Origin: Hyphomonas polymorpha PS728
GTDB taxonomy: Bacteria > Pseudomonadota > Alphaproteobacteria > Caulobacterales > Hyphomonadaceae
Direction of reading: 5' to 3'
Assembly: GCF_000685315.1 (NCBI RefSeq)
Contig: NZ_ARYM01000014.1
Coordinates: 35,564-99,563 of the forward strand
Length of the DNA: 64,000 bases
The notes beneath the pieces were generated by a model, which worked only from the letters and a program-made list of their open reading frames with translations, had not been told where the DNA came from and did not search any database. Below are positions 53,285-60,621 of the stretch, piece by piece. Both the position numbers and the translations under genes were made by a program. Within the stretch, counting starts at the first letter, position 1, and each line of letters opens with the position of its first letter.

Positions 53285-53908
53285 GTGCCCGCCGCCCATT
53301 CAGTCATCGAGACCGGACTGCTGGCTGCGCTGGAGCTTGCTGCGGAGATACCGTGGTCACAGATCACGCTGGCAGAGATCGCCGCGAAGGCGGGTCTTAC
53401 GCTGCAGGAGTTCCACGGCGCCGGTGGCCGCGAGGAAATCGTCGAGGCGATGGACGGCTATTTTGACCGGGCCATGTCTGCCGATGGGGTACCTGAGGAT
53501 GTATCGGGCCGGGAGCGTCTTTTTGACGTGATCATGAAACGCTTCGAGGCGATGGAGCCCTACCGGCCCGGCCTCCGTGAGCTGATGAAATTCCGGGAAG
53601 CATCGCTCAGCCATGTCGTGCGCCTGCCGGTCCATCGTCATGCCAGCGCGGCGTGGGCGCTGGCGTCAGCAGGTCTCGATGATGATAGTGGCGCACCCGC
53701 CAGCCTGAAGCGCATCGCGATCGCGTTCGTAATTGCCAGTACCGAACGCGCCTGGCGCCGGGAAAAAAGCGCAGACTTTGCCCTCACCATGGCCGCGCTG
53801 GACAAGGGCCTGCGCCATGCCGAAGACCGCCTCGGACAGCTGCGCCGGTTCACCGGAAAATCAGAGACGACAGAAACAACAGAAAAACCTGACAAGGGGG
53901 AAGAATGA
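53285..53908 (+). CDS. TetR/AcrR-like regulator
   Basis: A 207-residue helical protein whose N-terminus fits a TetR HTH (I-T-L-A-E-I-A-A-K-A-G-L-T-L-Q-E-F). The ligand-binding half is unassigned, and a COQ9-like relationship is possible because that family shares the fold. The C-terminal tail is repetitive, with many Thr, Glu and Lys. The start is GTG with AGGAGG upstream. It overlaps the kinase-like gene by ATGA, so the two are translated together. Confidence 0.72.
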   Translation: MPAAHSVIETGLLAALELAAEIPWSQITLAEIAAKAGLTLQEFHGAGGREEIVEAMDGYFDRAMSADGVPEDVSGRERLFDVIMKRFEAMEPYRPGLRELMKFREASLSHVVRLPVHRHASAAWALASAGLDDDSGAPASLKRIAIAFVIASTERAWRREKSADFALTMAALDKGLRHAEDRLGQLRRFTGKSETTETTEKPDKGEE

Positions 53909-54996
53909 GCCGTCCCGGACTGGACACAAATCCGCTGGAGCTTGGGCCCGAGTGGTTCAACACGCTGTTTGCGGAGATCGGCATTGATGCCGAAGTGAAG
54001 TCGCTGACTTCCAAATCGATCGGCACAGGGCAGATCGGCGAGAATGTGCGCTTTGTCTTCGAATACGCCAAAGCCGGACCCGGCGCGCCCAAGACGCTCG
54101 TAGGTAAGTTTCCCTCGGCTAGCGAAGCGAGCCTTGCCACCGCAAAGGTGCTGAACCATTACAAGCGCGAAGTGTTCTTCTACCGCACCTTCCCGAAGGT
54201 TGCCGGACGTATCACGCCAAACGCGCTGTATACGGATTATGACGAGGCAACCAACCGCTTTGCGCTGATCATGGAAGACATGTCGCCCTCCGTGCAGGGC
54301 GACCAGCTGAAGGGCTGTCATCCGGTTGAGGCGAAGCTTGCCCTGTCTGCGGCTGCCGTGCTGCATGCGGCCCATTGGGAAGATCCCACGCTGGACGATT
54401 ATGACTGGCTTCAGGGCTCCGCCAAGGCGCCTCCGCCGGGCCTTGGGCCGGAACAGGTTGCCGCGCTCTGGGGTGGATTCAAGCAGCGTTACGCCGCCCA
54501 TATCAACGAAGACATCATCGAGATCGGCGACGCCTATGCCGGCAGCCTCACCAAATGGGGCGATGTCTATACCGGCCCCTTCGCGCTGACGCATTCCGAC
54601 TTCCGGCTGGACAACATGCTGTTCGGCCCGCCCGGCGCCACCAAGCCGCTGGCCGTGGTCGACTGGCAGACGGCCGGCAAGGGCGCGCCCGCCAACGATG
54701 TGGCCTATTTCATCGGCGCGGGCCTGACGCGCGAAGACCGCCCGAAACATGAGATGGAGCTGCTGCGCTACTATCATGACTGCCTGAAAGCCGAAGGCGT
54801 CACCAATTACAGCTTTGAAGATCTCCTTCAGCATTATCGCTGGTTTGCGTTCTATGGAATCTCGGTGGCTTTTGCCGCCGCGATGCTGGTGAAGCAGACC
54901 GAACGCGGCGACGAGATGTTCCTCACCATGCTGCGCCGTCACTGCGCCCAGGTGCGCGACAATAGCTCGCTGGAGCTGCTGCGAACGCTGGTTTGA
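53905..54996 (+). CDS. aminoglycoside phosphotransferase-fold / ecdysteroid kinase-like protein
   Basis: A 363-residue kinase-like protein with Brenner's motif H-S-D-F-R-L-D-N-M-L-F-G and the metal motif V-V-D-W-Q-T-A-G-K-G. An N-lobe Lys lies in L-V-G-K-F-P. It resembles the EcKinase/DUF1679-like branch; small hydroxylated molecules or acyl-CoA-linked substrates are possible. It is coupled to the TetR-like gene and ends at a strong terminator. Confidence 0.82.
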   Translation: MSRPGLDTNPLELGPEWFNTLFAEIGIDAEVKSLTSKSIGTGQIGENVRFVFEYAKAGPGAPKTLVGKFPSASEASLATAKVLNHYKREVFFYRTFPKVAGRITPNALYTDYDEATNRFALIMEDMSPSVQGDQLKGCHPVEAKLALSAAAVLHAAHWEDPTLDDYDWLQGSAKAPPPGLGPEQVAALWGGFKQRYAAHINEDIIEIGDAYAGSLTKWGDVYTGPFALTHSDFRLDNMLFGPPGATKPLAVVDWQTAGKGAPANDVAYFIGAGLTREDRPKHEMELLRYYHDCLKAEGVTNYSFEDLLQHYRWFAFYGISVAFAAAMLVKQTERGDEMFLTMLRRHCAQVRDNSSLELLRTLV

Positions 54997-55031
54997 GCCG
55001 AAGCGTTCATTTCCTGATCCGCGCCGTTAAC

Positions 55032-55056
55032 ACCGCCCCCTCGTGGGGCGGTTTTT
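55032..55056 (+). terminator. rho-independent terminator of the TetR-kinase operon
   Basis: ACCGCCCC and GGGGCGGT form an 8-bp stem over a 5-nt loop, followed by TTTTTC, 36 bp after the kinase stop codon. Confidence 0.9.
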
Positions 55057-55259
55057 CTTTCCGAGTTGTCATCTTCCGGGCAGCAAAAAGGCAGGAATCC
55101 CGCCTTCGTCCCGCGCTGAAACAGCTTTCCAAACACTGTCCTAACAGAGCCTGCCAAACTGACTTTCGAGGTTAGGGCAGGGCTTAAGGCCGTGTGTGTA
55201 TGGTGCACCTTACGGACCCCCGGAGAAGCCGGGAGTCGTGCCATCGCCAGGAATAGGTA
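55057..55259 (+). promoter_or_regulatory. sciP upstream region
   Basis: This 203-bp region has no gene. It contains an inverted CCTAAC (55139-55144) and GTTAGG (55171-55176), and TTAG-N8-TTAA at 55172-55187, one base longer than a CtrA box spacing. Caulobacter sciP is CtrA-activated, so this may be a degenerate CtrA site. I see no certain promoter elements. Confidence 0.35.
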
Positions 55260-55538
55260 ATGCACATGGACATGCAGAACGCTCGCCCCATCAGCGTTAA
55301 GGGGCCGGACGGCCAGAAGATGACTCTGGCCGATCTGCCTTCGCCGAACATTTCCCGCTGGGTGACCCGCCGCAAGGCTGAGGTCGTCGCTGCCGTCACC
55401 GGTGGCCTGCTCACCCGGGAAGCTGCCTGCGAACGCTACAACCTCACCGACGAGGAATATGAAGCGTGGGAACGCCTTTATGCCCGTCACGGTGCCAAGG
55501 GTCTGCGGACCACCCGCCTTCAGCAATACCGGCGTTAA
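55260..55538 (+). CDS. sciP: SciP, CtrA inhibitor (DUF1153 family)
   Basis: A 92-residue HTH protein with the DUF1153 core: L-P-S-P-N-I-S-R-W-V-T-R-R-K-A-E-V-V-A-A-V, then L-T-R-E-A-A-C-E-R-Y-N-L-T-D-E-E-Y, and a basic Arg/Gln tail. In Caulobacter SciP binds CtrA and DNA and blocks CtrA-dependent transcription, including flagellar genes, in G1 cells. Its place directly before a flagellar operon with CtrA boxes fits that. The start could also be the ATG at 55266. The stop codon lies within the first CtrA box. Confidence 0.88.
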   Translation: MHMDMQNARPISVKGPDGQKMTLADLPSPNISRWVTRRKAEVVAAVTGGLLTREAACERYNLTDEEYEAWERLYARHGAKGLRTTRLQQYRR

Positions 55539-55569
55539 TCCGGTATTAGCTACGTTAACCCGGCCTTAG
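55535..55569 (+). promoter_or_regulatory. two tandem CtrA boxes upstream of the flagellar operon
   Basis: TTAA-TCCGGTA-TTAG (55535-55549) and TTAA-CCCGGCC-TTAG (55555-55569) both fit the CtrA half-site pair TTAA-N7-TTAA apart from the final base. They start exactly 20 bp apart, two helical turns, so they lie on the same DNA face. They end 64 bp before the mini-FliF ATG, and the first overlaps the sciP stop codon. Confidence 0.75.
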
Positions 55570-55633
55570 GGCCAGGATTCTAGCCTCTCCGGATGTGCCA
55601 GGGCCTCAGGTCTATGGCCGTTCGGAGGGGCTG

Positions 55634-56302
55634 ATGGCGTTCAGGCAGGCAGGCAGCGGATTGGAAGCAGGGCGTTTCGTCCGGTTTGCAGCGCTTGCGG
55701 CCCTGTTTCTGGCGCTCTGCCTGTGTGTCTGGCGGGCCTCCAGCCTGCTGACGGGCGCCCCTGCCGAACCGCGCAGCCCGGCCGAAACCTCTCTCGCCGC
55801 CCTGATTGACCCCATTGCCGGTCCCGGCAATTCCCGGATTTCCATAGCTTTCAACGCCGACGGTGGCCGCACCGTATTCGTGCTGCTGGACGCGCCCGCC
55901 GCGCCCCTTGCCGGCGATCTGCAGCGCATCCTGCCCGAAGCGGCAGGGCTCGACTTCAAGCGCGGCGACAAGCTGATCATCGAACACGCCACATTCGCGC
56001 GCGGCCTGCCCGGGCGGCCGGACGCCGCTGGCTGGCTGGAGCTTGGCGCGCTCGGTCTCATTTCCCTGATCTCTGCGGGTATCGCGCTGGCGACCCTCTA
56101 CCGGGCGGCCGCGCCCCTCGCCGCTATACCGGCCCGCGAACCTGAGCGCGCTCCGGCCGATCTGCGTGCAGAGTCGCTTCGCCCCCTGAAACCGCGGGCG
56201 GCGGTTCCGGTTCCGGAGGCGAGCGACCTCGCCCGCCGTGATCCTGCGCGGGCCGCGGCGGTACTGCGCGGCTGGATGAGCGACCGGGAGGAAGCCTCCT
56301 GA
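55634..56302 (+). CDS. compact FliF-like flagellar MS-ring protein (RBM3 stem and C-terminus only)
   Basis: A 222-residue protein with helices at about 14-38 and 134-156. The periplasmic part between has L-I-D-P-I-A-G-P-G-N-S-R-I-S-I, like the RBM3 start of FliF (pivGpGNvr), and L-D-F-K-R-G-D-K-L-I-I-E, like its end. The tail R-R-D-P-A-R-A-A-A-V-L-R-G-W-M-S resembles the FliG-binding end of FliF. Normal FliF has about 530-570 residues; RBM1 and RBM2 are absent. GGAGGGG precedes the ATG at 55634, and the stop overlaps the next start. Confidence 0.7.
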   Translation: MAFRQAGSGLEAGRFVRFAALAALFLALCLCVWRASSLLTGAPAEPRSPAETSLAALIDPIAGPGNSRISIAFNADGGRTVFVLLDAPAAPLAGDLQRILPEAAGLDFKRGDKLIIEHATFARGLPGRPDAAGWLELGALGLISLISAGIALATLYRAAAPLAAIPAREPERAPADLRAESLRPLKPRAAVPVPEASDLARRDPARAAAVLRGWMSDREEAS

Positions 56303-57255
56303 TGCTGCCGGCCACGCTCTCCCCCGATATCGACGCCGGAACCCTCCGCGCGGCCCGGCTCATGCGCGCCCTTGGGCCGGAAGCTGCCGGCATCTGGGCC
56401 GAGCTGTCCCCAGCCGAGACACGAGAGCTGACTGCCGCCATGGATAGTCTCGCCGATGACCCGGCCGCCGAGGCCGATGCGGCCCGTCTGTTCGCAGACG
56501 CCACCCGCCGCTTCGGCCAGGCGGAACAGTTCCCGGCCAGCAGCCTGCACCGGCACAAGGATGTCTGGTCGGCGCTGTCCGCGCTCCCTCTCGATACGCT
56601 GGTGGCTCTGGTGCGGCCGGAGCGGGCGGCAAATGTTGCCCTGATCCTGTCGCGCCTTTCCAGCGAGACATCGGCGCGCATCCTGCGGGCCCTGCCGCCG
56701 TCGCTGGCGGTGGAGACGATGCAGCGCCTGCTGCATCTCGGCGCGCCCAGCCCCGCTGCCGTAAAAAGCCTGGAAGACTACCTCACCCGCCGCCTGCCCA
56801 CGCTGGCCTGTGAAGGCACCCGCGGCGGGCATGAGCGCGTCGCCCGCATCTTCGATCAGATGGATACGCGGGCTGAGTCCGTTTTCCTCGCTGCGCTGGA
56901 AAGCGCTGAGCCGGGCGCGGGCAAGAAAGTCCGTGCCCTGATGTTCACCTTTGATGATCTTGCCGCGCTTGATGCCGGCGGCATGCAGACGCTGCTGTCG
57001 GCTGCAGACCGGGGCGCGCTGATCGTGGCGCTGAAAGGCGCGCGCGAGGCCACAGCCGCTGCCTTCTTCGCCAACATGACCCAGCGGGCGGGCGAATTGC
57101 TGCGCGAGGAAATCGCCGGCCTCGGCCCGCTGCGCCGCAGCGAGATCGACGCCGCCCGCCATGAGATCGTCACGCTTGCCCGCCAGCTGATCCAGCGCGG
57201 TGATATCCGGGGCAGCGCCGCCAGAGGCGCCGTTGAGGATGAGCTTGTCGAGTGA
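56302..57255 (+). CDS. fliG: FliG-like flagellar rotor switch protein
   Basis: A 317-residue helical protein whose middle and C-terminal parts match FliG: V-A-L-I-L-S-R-L-S, R-A-L-M-F-T-F-D-D-L-A-A-L-D, then A-L-K-G-A and N-M-T-Q-R-A-G-E-L-L-R-E-E-I-A. The usual EHPQ motif reads P-E-R-A-A, and the D-D-R-x-I-Q-x-L-L torque helix reads D-A-G-G-M-Q-T-L-L, so some conserved charged positions are lost. It forms the C-ring interface between the MS-ring and stator. It overlaps neighbours by 1 and 4 bp. Confidence 0.82.
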   Translation: MLPATLSPDIDAGTLRAARLMRALGPEAAGIWAELSPAETRELTAAMDSLADDPAAEADAARLFADATRRFGQAEQFPASSLHRHKDVWSALSALPLDTLVALVRPERAANVALILSRLSSETSARILRALPPSLAVETMQRLLHLGAPSPAAVKSLEDYLTRRLPTLACEGTRGGHERVARIFDQMDTRAESVFLAALESAEPGAGKKVRALMFTFDDLAALDAGGMQTLLSAADRGALIVALKGAREATAAAFFANMTQRAGELLREEIAGLGPLRRSEIDAARHEIVTLARQLIQRGDIRGSAARGAVEDELVE

Positions 57256-57665
57256 TGACCCAGGCTGCCCACCTCCTTTCCCCGTTCGATTTCCGCAGCG
57301 ATTTCACCGCGCCGCCCGCTGATGCCGGCGAAGTGCGCCTGTCGGCAGAGGATGTCGTGGCGCTGATTGCCAGGGTGCGCGCCGATACCCTCGCAGAAGT
57401 CTCCCGTCAGGAGGCGCAGGAAACGCTCGACCGGCTGGACCGGGTTTCCGCCACCATGCGGGAAGTTCTCTCGGATCTGTTGAAGGTGATGCAGCTTCTG
57501 GATTCGGCTGCCTTTGATGAGGCCACCAGCGCGCCCCTGCGTGGCACCGTCACCGGCCTCGCCCAAAGGCTGCTCGACGGGCAGGGCGACCTCTTCGGCC
57601 TCACAAGAGACCTCAGCGAAACGCTGGACAACGCCCCCAAAGCCGGGCGAAGGATGGGGCAATGA
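57252..57665 (+). CDS. FlbE/FliH-like flagellar protein, short
   Basis: A 137-residue acidic helical protein with P-F-D-F near the N-terminus and a long coiled-coil-like middle (R-A-D-T-L-A-E-V-S-R-Q-E-A-Q-E-T-L). Position between fliG and fliN is that of flbE (fliH) in the Caulobacter fliF operon, and the N-terminal L-L-S-P-F-D-F fits such proteins. Sequence similarity alone is weak and it is shorter than usual FliH. It begins GTG-ATG within the fliG stop and overlaps fliN by 4 bp. Confidence 0.55.
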   Translation: MMTQAAHLLSPFDFRSDFTAPPADAGEVRLSAEDVVALIARVRADTLAEVSRQEAQETLDRLDRVSATMREVLSDLLKVMQLLDSAAFDEATSAPLRGTVTGLAQRLLDGQGDLFGLTRDLSETLDNAPKAGRRMGQ

Positions 57666-57931
57666 ACGAGCCGAAGAATCCCGCGCTTGAGAAGATGCTT
57701 CTGGATGTGCCCGTCCGCGTGGATGTTGTGCTCGGAGAGGCGCGCATTCCGATGGAGGAGCTGCTGGCGCTTTCGCCTGGCGAAATCGTCGCTCTTGAGC
57801 GCCACACCAACGAACCTGTGGATATCTACGTCTCCGGCCGCCTCGTGGCGCGGGGCAAGCTGGTCGTCTCTGACGGGCAATTGGGCGTCACCCTCTCGGA
57901 AATCATCGATTCCCGCCCTGAGGCAGCCTGA
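57662..57931 (+). CDS. fliN: flagellar motor switch protein FliN
   Basis: An 89-residue SpoA-domain protein: L-D-V-P-V-R-V-D-V-V-L-G-E-A-R-I-P, L-L-A-L-S-P-G-E-I-V-A-L-E, and V-S-G-R-L-V-A-R-G-K-L. FliN forms the base of the C-ring and binds FliH and CheY. It is the last gene of the compact operon. Its stop codon is the first base of an inverted repeat. Confidence 0.92.
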   Translation: MNEPKNPALEKMLLDVPVRVDVVLGEARIPMEELLALSPGEIVALERHTNEPVDIYVSGRLVARGKLVVSDGQLGVTLSEIIDSRPEAA

Positions 57932-57957
57932 AATTAGTTACATCTGGAACTAATTTT
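57931..57957 (+). promoter_or_regulatory. inverted repeat between fliN and phhA (operator or terminator)
   Basis: AAATTAGTT-ACATCTGG-AACTAATTT is a perfect 9-bp dyad with an 8-nt spacer, starting at the last base of the fliN stop codon and ending 24 bp before the phhA ATG. Its AT-rich arms in a GC-rich genome look like a MarR-type operator for phhA; the trailing TTTT also permits a weak terminator. Confidence 0.5.
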
Positions 57958-57980
57958 CGTTCAGGCGTATACTCGCGCCC

Positions 57981-58856
57981 ATGGACACTGCTTTTGCAAA
58001 GAATCGCTATCACGGCGCCCCGCGCGCGGCTGACTTCACGATCGACCAGGCGTGGGAGACCTATTCGCCCGCCGAGCATGACCGGTGGGACCGTCTCTTC
58101 CGCCGCCAGAAGGAGATCACCAAGGGCCGCGCCTCGCAGGCGGCGCTGGATGCGATGCACCAGCTGGAACTCTCCCCCTCGGGCATTCCGCATATGGGCC
58201 GGCTGTCAGACAAGCTGGAAGCGCTGACCGGCTGGCGCGTCGTGCCGGTGGCCGAACTGGTGCCGGACGAGATTTTCTTCGACCATCTCGCCAACCGCCG
58301 CTTTCCGGCGGGGGCCTTCATCCGGCCGGAGGAAGAGTTCGACTATCTTCAGGAGCCGGACATTTTCCACGACATCTTCGGCCATGTGCCGATGCTGGCC
58401 AATCCGGTGTTCGCAGATTTCATGGAAGCCTATGGCAAGGGCGGCCAGCGGGCGATGCGCCTGGGCCAGCTGCATAACCTTGCGCGTCTTTACTGGTACA
58501 CGGTCGAGTTCGGCCTGATCCGCGAGGAGGGAGAGCTGCGCATCTATGGCGCGGGCATCCTCTCCAGCCCGCAGGAAACCGTTTTTGCGCTGGAAGACGC
58601 CAGCCCCAATCGCATCGGCTTTGACCTGAAACGCCTTATGCGGACGAAATACATCATTGATGATTTCCAGCAGACCTATTTCGTCATCCCCAGCTTCGAA
58701 GCCCTGCTCGAAACCTGCTACAAGGATTTCGGCGACGTGTATGCCGAAGTGAAGGGCCTGCCGGACCATGAAGCACATGAGCTGGCGCCGGGCGATGAGG
58801 TGATCACGCGCGGCACGCTGGATTATTTCCGCAAGGGCGGCCGCAAGGGTCGTTAG
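57981..58856 (+). CDS. phhA: phenylalanine 4-monooxygenase
   Basis: The 291-residue enzyme makes tyrosine from phenylalanine with tetrahydropterin and non-haem iron. Iron ligands are His130 and His135 in D-I-F-H-D-I-F-G-H-V-P-M and Glu176 in Y-W-Y-T-V-E-F-G-L. It has the single catalytic domain of bacterial forms, without the regulatory domain. phhB (pterin dehydratase) is not adjacent. An inverted repeat sits before the start. Confidence 0.96.
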   Translation: MDTAFAKNRYHGAPRAADFTIDQAWETYSPAEHDRWDRLFRRQKEITKGRASQAALDAMHQLELSPSGIPHMGRLSDKLEALTGWRVVPVAELVPDEIFFDHLANRRFPAGAFIRPEEEFDYLQEPDIFHDIFGHVPMLANPVFADFMEAYGKGGQRAMRLGQLHNLARLYWYTVEFGLIREEGELRIYGAGILSSPQETVFALEDASPNRIGFDLKRLMRTKYIIDDFQQTYFVIPSFEALLETCYKDFGDVYAEVKGLPDHEAHELAPGDEVITRGTLDYFRKGGRKGR

Positions 58857-58878
58857 CTCCACACGCTCCTGCTTCTTT

Positions 58879-58993
58879 CGTCATACTCGATGCGCGTAGC
58901 GCATCTGAGTGCCGATCTCCCGAACCATCCTTGGTGCCAGCGGTGATGCCGGGAGATAGGCTCTCAGATGGCCTTTGGCCATCGAGAGTGACG
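58879..58993. repeat. 115-bp nested palindromic intergenic element
   Basis: The outer arms CGTCATACTCGATG and CATCGAGAGTGACG pair at 12 of 14 positions. Inside are a small hairpin GATGCGC-gta-GCGCATC, a long stem (CATCTGAG...ATCTCCCG with CGGGAGAT...CTCAGATG), and another hairpin GATGGCC-ttt-GGCCATC. It fills the 157-bp gap between convergent phhA and pth. The form is that of a REP/BIME-like mobile palindromic element; it could also terminate both genes. Confidence 0.7.
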
Positions 58994-59013
58994 GAAACAG
59001 ATAGCTTGGAAAC

Positions 59014-59625
59014 CTACGCCTCGCCCCTGCGCGCCGTCTGCTTGGGATCATGCTTGGGCGCAGGCGCCAGGCGCATCACTTCCGTCTGAAAGCGCTCATC
59101 GTCGCCCGCCAGCAGAAAGGGCAGGGCCTTGCAGATGGCGTCCGTCATCGGATTGAACCATTCAAGGTCCGCCTTGTGGAAATCTGACAGCACATGCGGC
59201 ATCACCATGGCCTTGTCGCCGGGGTGGCCCACTCCAATCCGTATACGGCGGAAGTTCTCGCCGATATGCGCCATCATCGAGCGCGCGCCGTTATTGCCCG
59301 AATGCCCCCCGCCGCGCTTCACGCGCAGGCGGCCCGGCGCCAGATCAATCTCGTCATGGAACACGGTCACGTCTTCAGGCTGCAGCTTGTAGAAGGTCAG
59401 CGCTTTTGATGCCGCGCGCCCGGTTTCATTGTAGAAGGTCTGCGGCTTCATCAGCAGCACCTTCTTGCCATCGATGGTGCCCTCGGAAATCTCTGAGTCA
59501 AACTTCGCGCGCCACGGGCCGAAACGATAGGCATCGTGGATACGGTCAATCACCATGAAGCCGGCATTGTGCCGGTTCTTGGCGTATTTGGCGCCGGGAT
59601 TACCCTGGCCTGAGAGGATCAGCAT
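59014..59625 (-). CDS. pth: peptidyl-tRNA hydrolase
   Basis: A 203-residue esterase that frees tRNA from stalled peptidyl-tRNA. It starts L-I-L-S-G-Q-G-N-P-G and has the catalytic His19 in N-R-H-N-A-G-F, the Asp in F-H-D-E-I-D-L, and R-V-K-R-G-G-G-H-S-G-N-N-G. It lies downstream of rplY on the same strand, the usual rplY-pth order. The C-terminal tail is basic and short. Confidence 0.96.
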   Translation of the reverse strand: MLILSGQGNPGAKYAKNRHNAGFMVIDRIHDAYRFGPWRAKFDSEISEGTIDGKKVLLMKPQTFYNETGRAASKALTFYKLQPEDVTVFHDEIDLAPGRLRVKRGGGHSGNNGARSMMAHIGENFRRIRIGVGHPGDKAMVMPHVLSDFHKADLEWFNPMTDAICKALPFLLAGDDERFQTEVMRLAPAPKHDPKQTARRGEA

Positions 59626-59662
59626 GGCGGGTCGCTCCTGACAGGTCGCCTCAGAATCAAAG

Positions 59663-59690
59663 AGGCCGCCAGCTTGTGATTGGCGGCCCC
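59663..59690 (-). terminator. hairpin between rplY and pth, possible partial terminator
   Basis: On the minus strand GGCCGCCA and TGGCGGCC form an 8-bp stem over a 9-nt loop, followed by TCTTTGATT. The weak T-run suggests attenuation rather than full stop between rplY and pth. Confidence 0.45.
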
Positions 59691-59709
59691 TGACTTGTCC
59701 AGAAAGAGA

Positions 59710-60357
59710 TCAGTCTTTCTTCGGAGCAGCGGCCTTTGCGGCGGGCACTGCATCGGCAGCCGGTGCTTCTTCTTCAACTTCCTGCTTGCCGCCGCGGCCA
59801 GCGATGGTCGCGATGGTGAAGTCGCGGTCGGTGATCGCCGGTTCGGCGCCTTCCGGCAGGGTGATGGAGGAGATTTTCACGTTGTCGCCGATTTCCAGGG
59901 CCGACACGTCGGCTTCCAGGGCTTCGGGGATCTTGCCAGCCGGAACGTTGAGTTCGACCGAGTGGCGCACGACGTTGAGCGTGCCGCCCTTCTTGAGGCC
60001 CGGCGAAACTTCGAGGCCCTTGAAGTGAACCGGAACCTCGACCTTGATGATCTGGTCAAGTTTCACGCGGCGCAGGTCGACGTGCATCGGCTGGTCGGAA
60101 ACCGGGTGCATCTGGATGCCCTGCGGGATCACCAGCTGGCGCTCGCCCTTGTGGATCAGGGTTGCGGTTGAGTTCAGGAACTGTCCCGTCTCGATCGCCT
60201 TGATCACTTCGTTTTTCTTGAGGCTGATAGCCACCGGGTCGATGTCGCCGCCATAGAGGACGCCGGGAACGAGGCCGTTGTTGCGGGCTTCACGGGCGCC
60301 GCCGGTGCCAACGCGCTCACGCACTTCGACATTGAATACGATCTGAGTTTTGGACAT
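59710..60357 (-). CDS. rplY: 50S ribosomal protein L25/general stress protein Ctc
   Basis: A 215-residue long-form L25 with an N-terminal 5S rRNA-binding domain (V-E-V-R-E-R-V-G-T-G-G-A-R-E-A-R, then L-V-P-G-V-L-Y-G-G) and the C-terminal TL5-like beta domain (V-P-V-H-F-K-G-L-E-V-S-P-G). It ends in an Ala/Glu/Lys-rich tail, as in other Alphaproteobacteria. Confidence 0.95.
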   Translation of the reverse strand: MSKTQIVFNVEVRERVGTGGAREARNNGLVPGVLYGGDIDPVAISLKKNEVIKAIETGQFLNSTATLIHKGERQLVIPQGIQMHPVSDQPMHVDLRRVKLDQIIKVEVPVHFKGLEVSPGLKKGGTLNVVRHSVELNVPAGKIPEALEADVSALEIGDNVKISSITLPEGAEPAITDRDFTIATIAGRGGKQEVEEEAPAADAVPAAKAAAPKKD

Positions 60358-60499
60358 TTGTTTTCCTTTCGCCCTGGACCGTGCCTTCCCTTAGGTAAGG
60401 TCGGAACCTGACAGGCACGGCCTGGCGCCGCCCTTTCTGAACGGGGGCGTATAGGGGATGGGCGCCGGATTGGCAAGCGGAGGCGGCAGGGGGGGAAAG

Positions 60500-60619
60500 C
60501 CCCTTCTCCCTTGGGAGAAGGGGTTGGGGATGAGGGGGAGCGGCGTCACCGCGAGTCCAGCATTTTGAGGAAATGTTGCGCCCCCTCACCCCCAGCCCCT
60601 CTCCCCGGAGGGAGAGGGG
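60500..60619. repeat. palindromic G/C-rich intergenic repeat element
   Basis: Two hairpins flank a longer pairing: CCCCTTCTCCC/GGGAGAAGGGG at 60500-60523 and CCCCTCTCCC/GGGAGAGGGG at 60596-60619, with TGAGGGGG pairing to CCCCCTCA between them. It occupies half of the 264-bp gap upstream of rplY. Elements of this appearance are common, multi-copy and intergenic in Proteobacteria. The rest of the gap holds the presumed rplY promoter, which I cannot define. Confidence 0.7.
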
Positions 60620-60621
60620 AG

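Noticed and set aside
53922..53940. GGACACAAATCCG near the kinase start as another repeat copy
   Set aside because: Only part of the core matches, there is no tandem unit, and it encodes an ordinary N-terminus.
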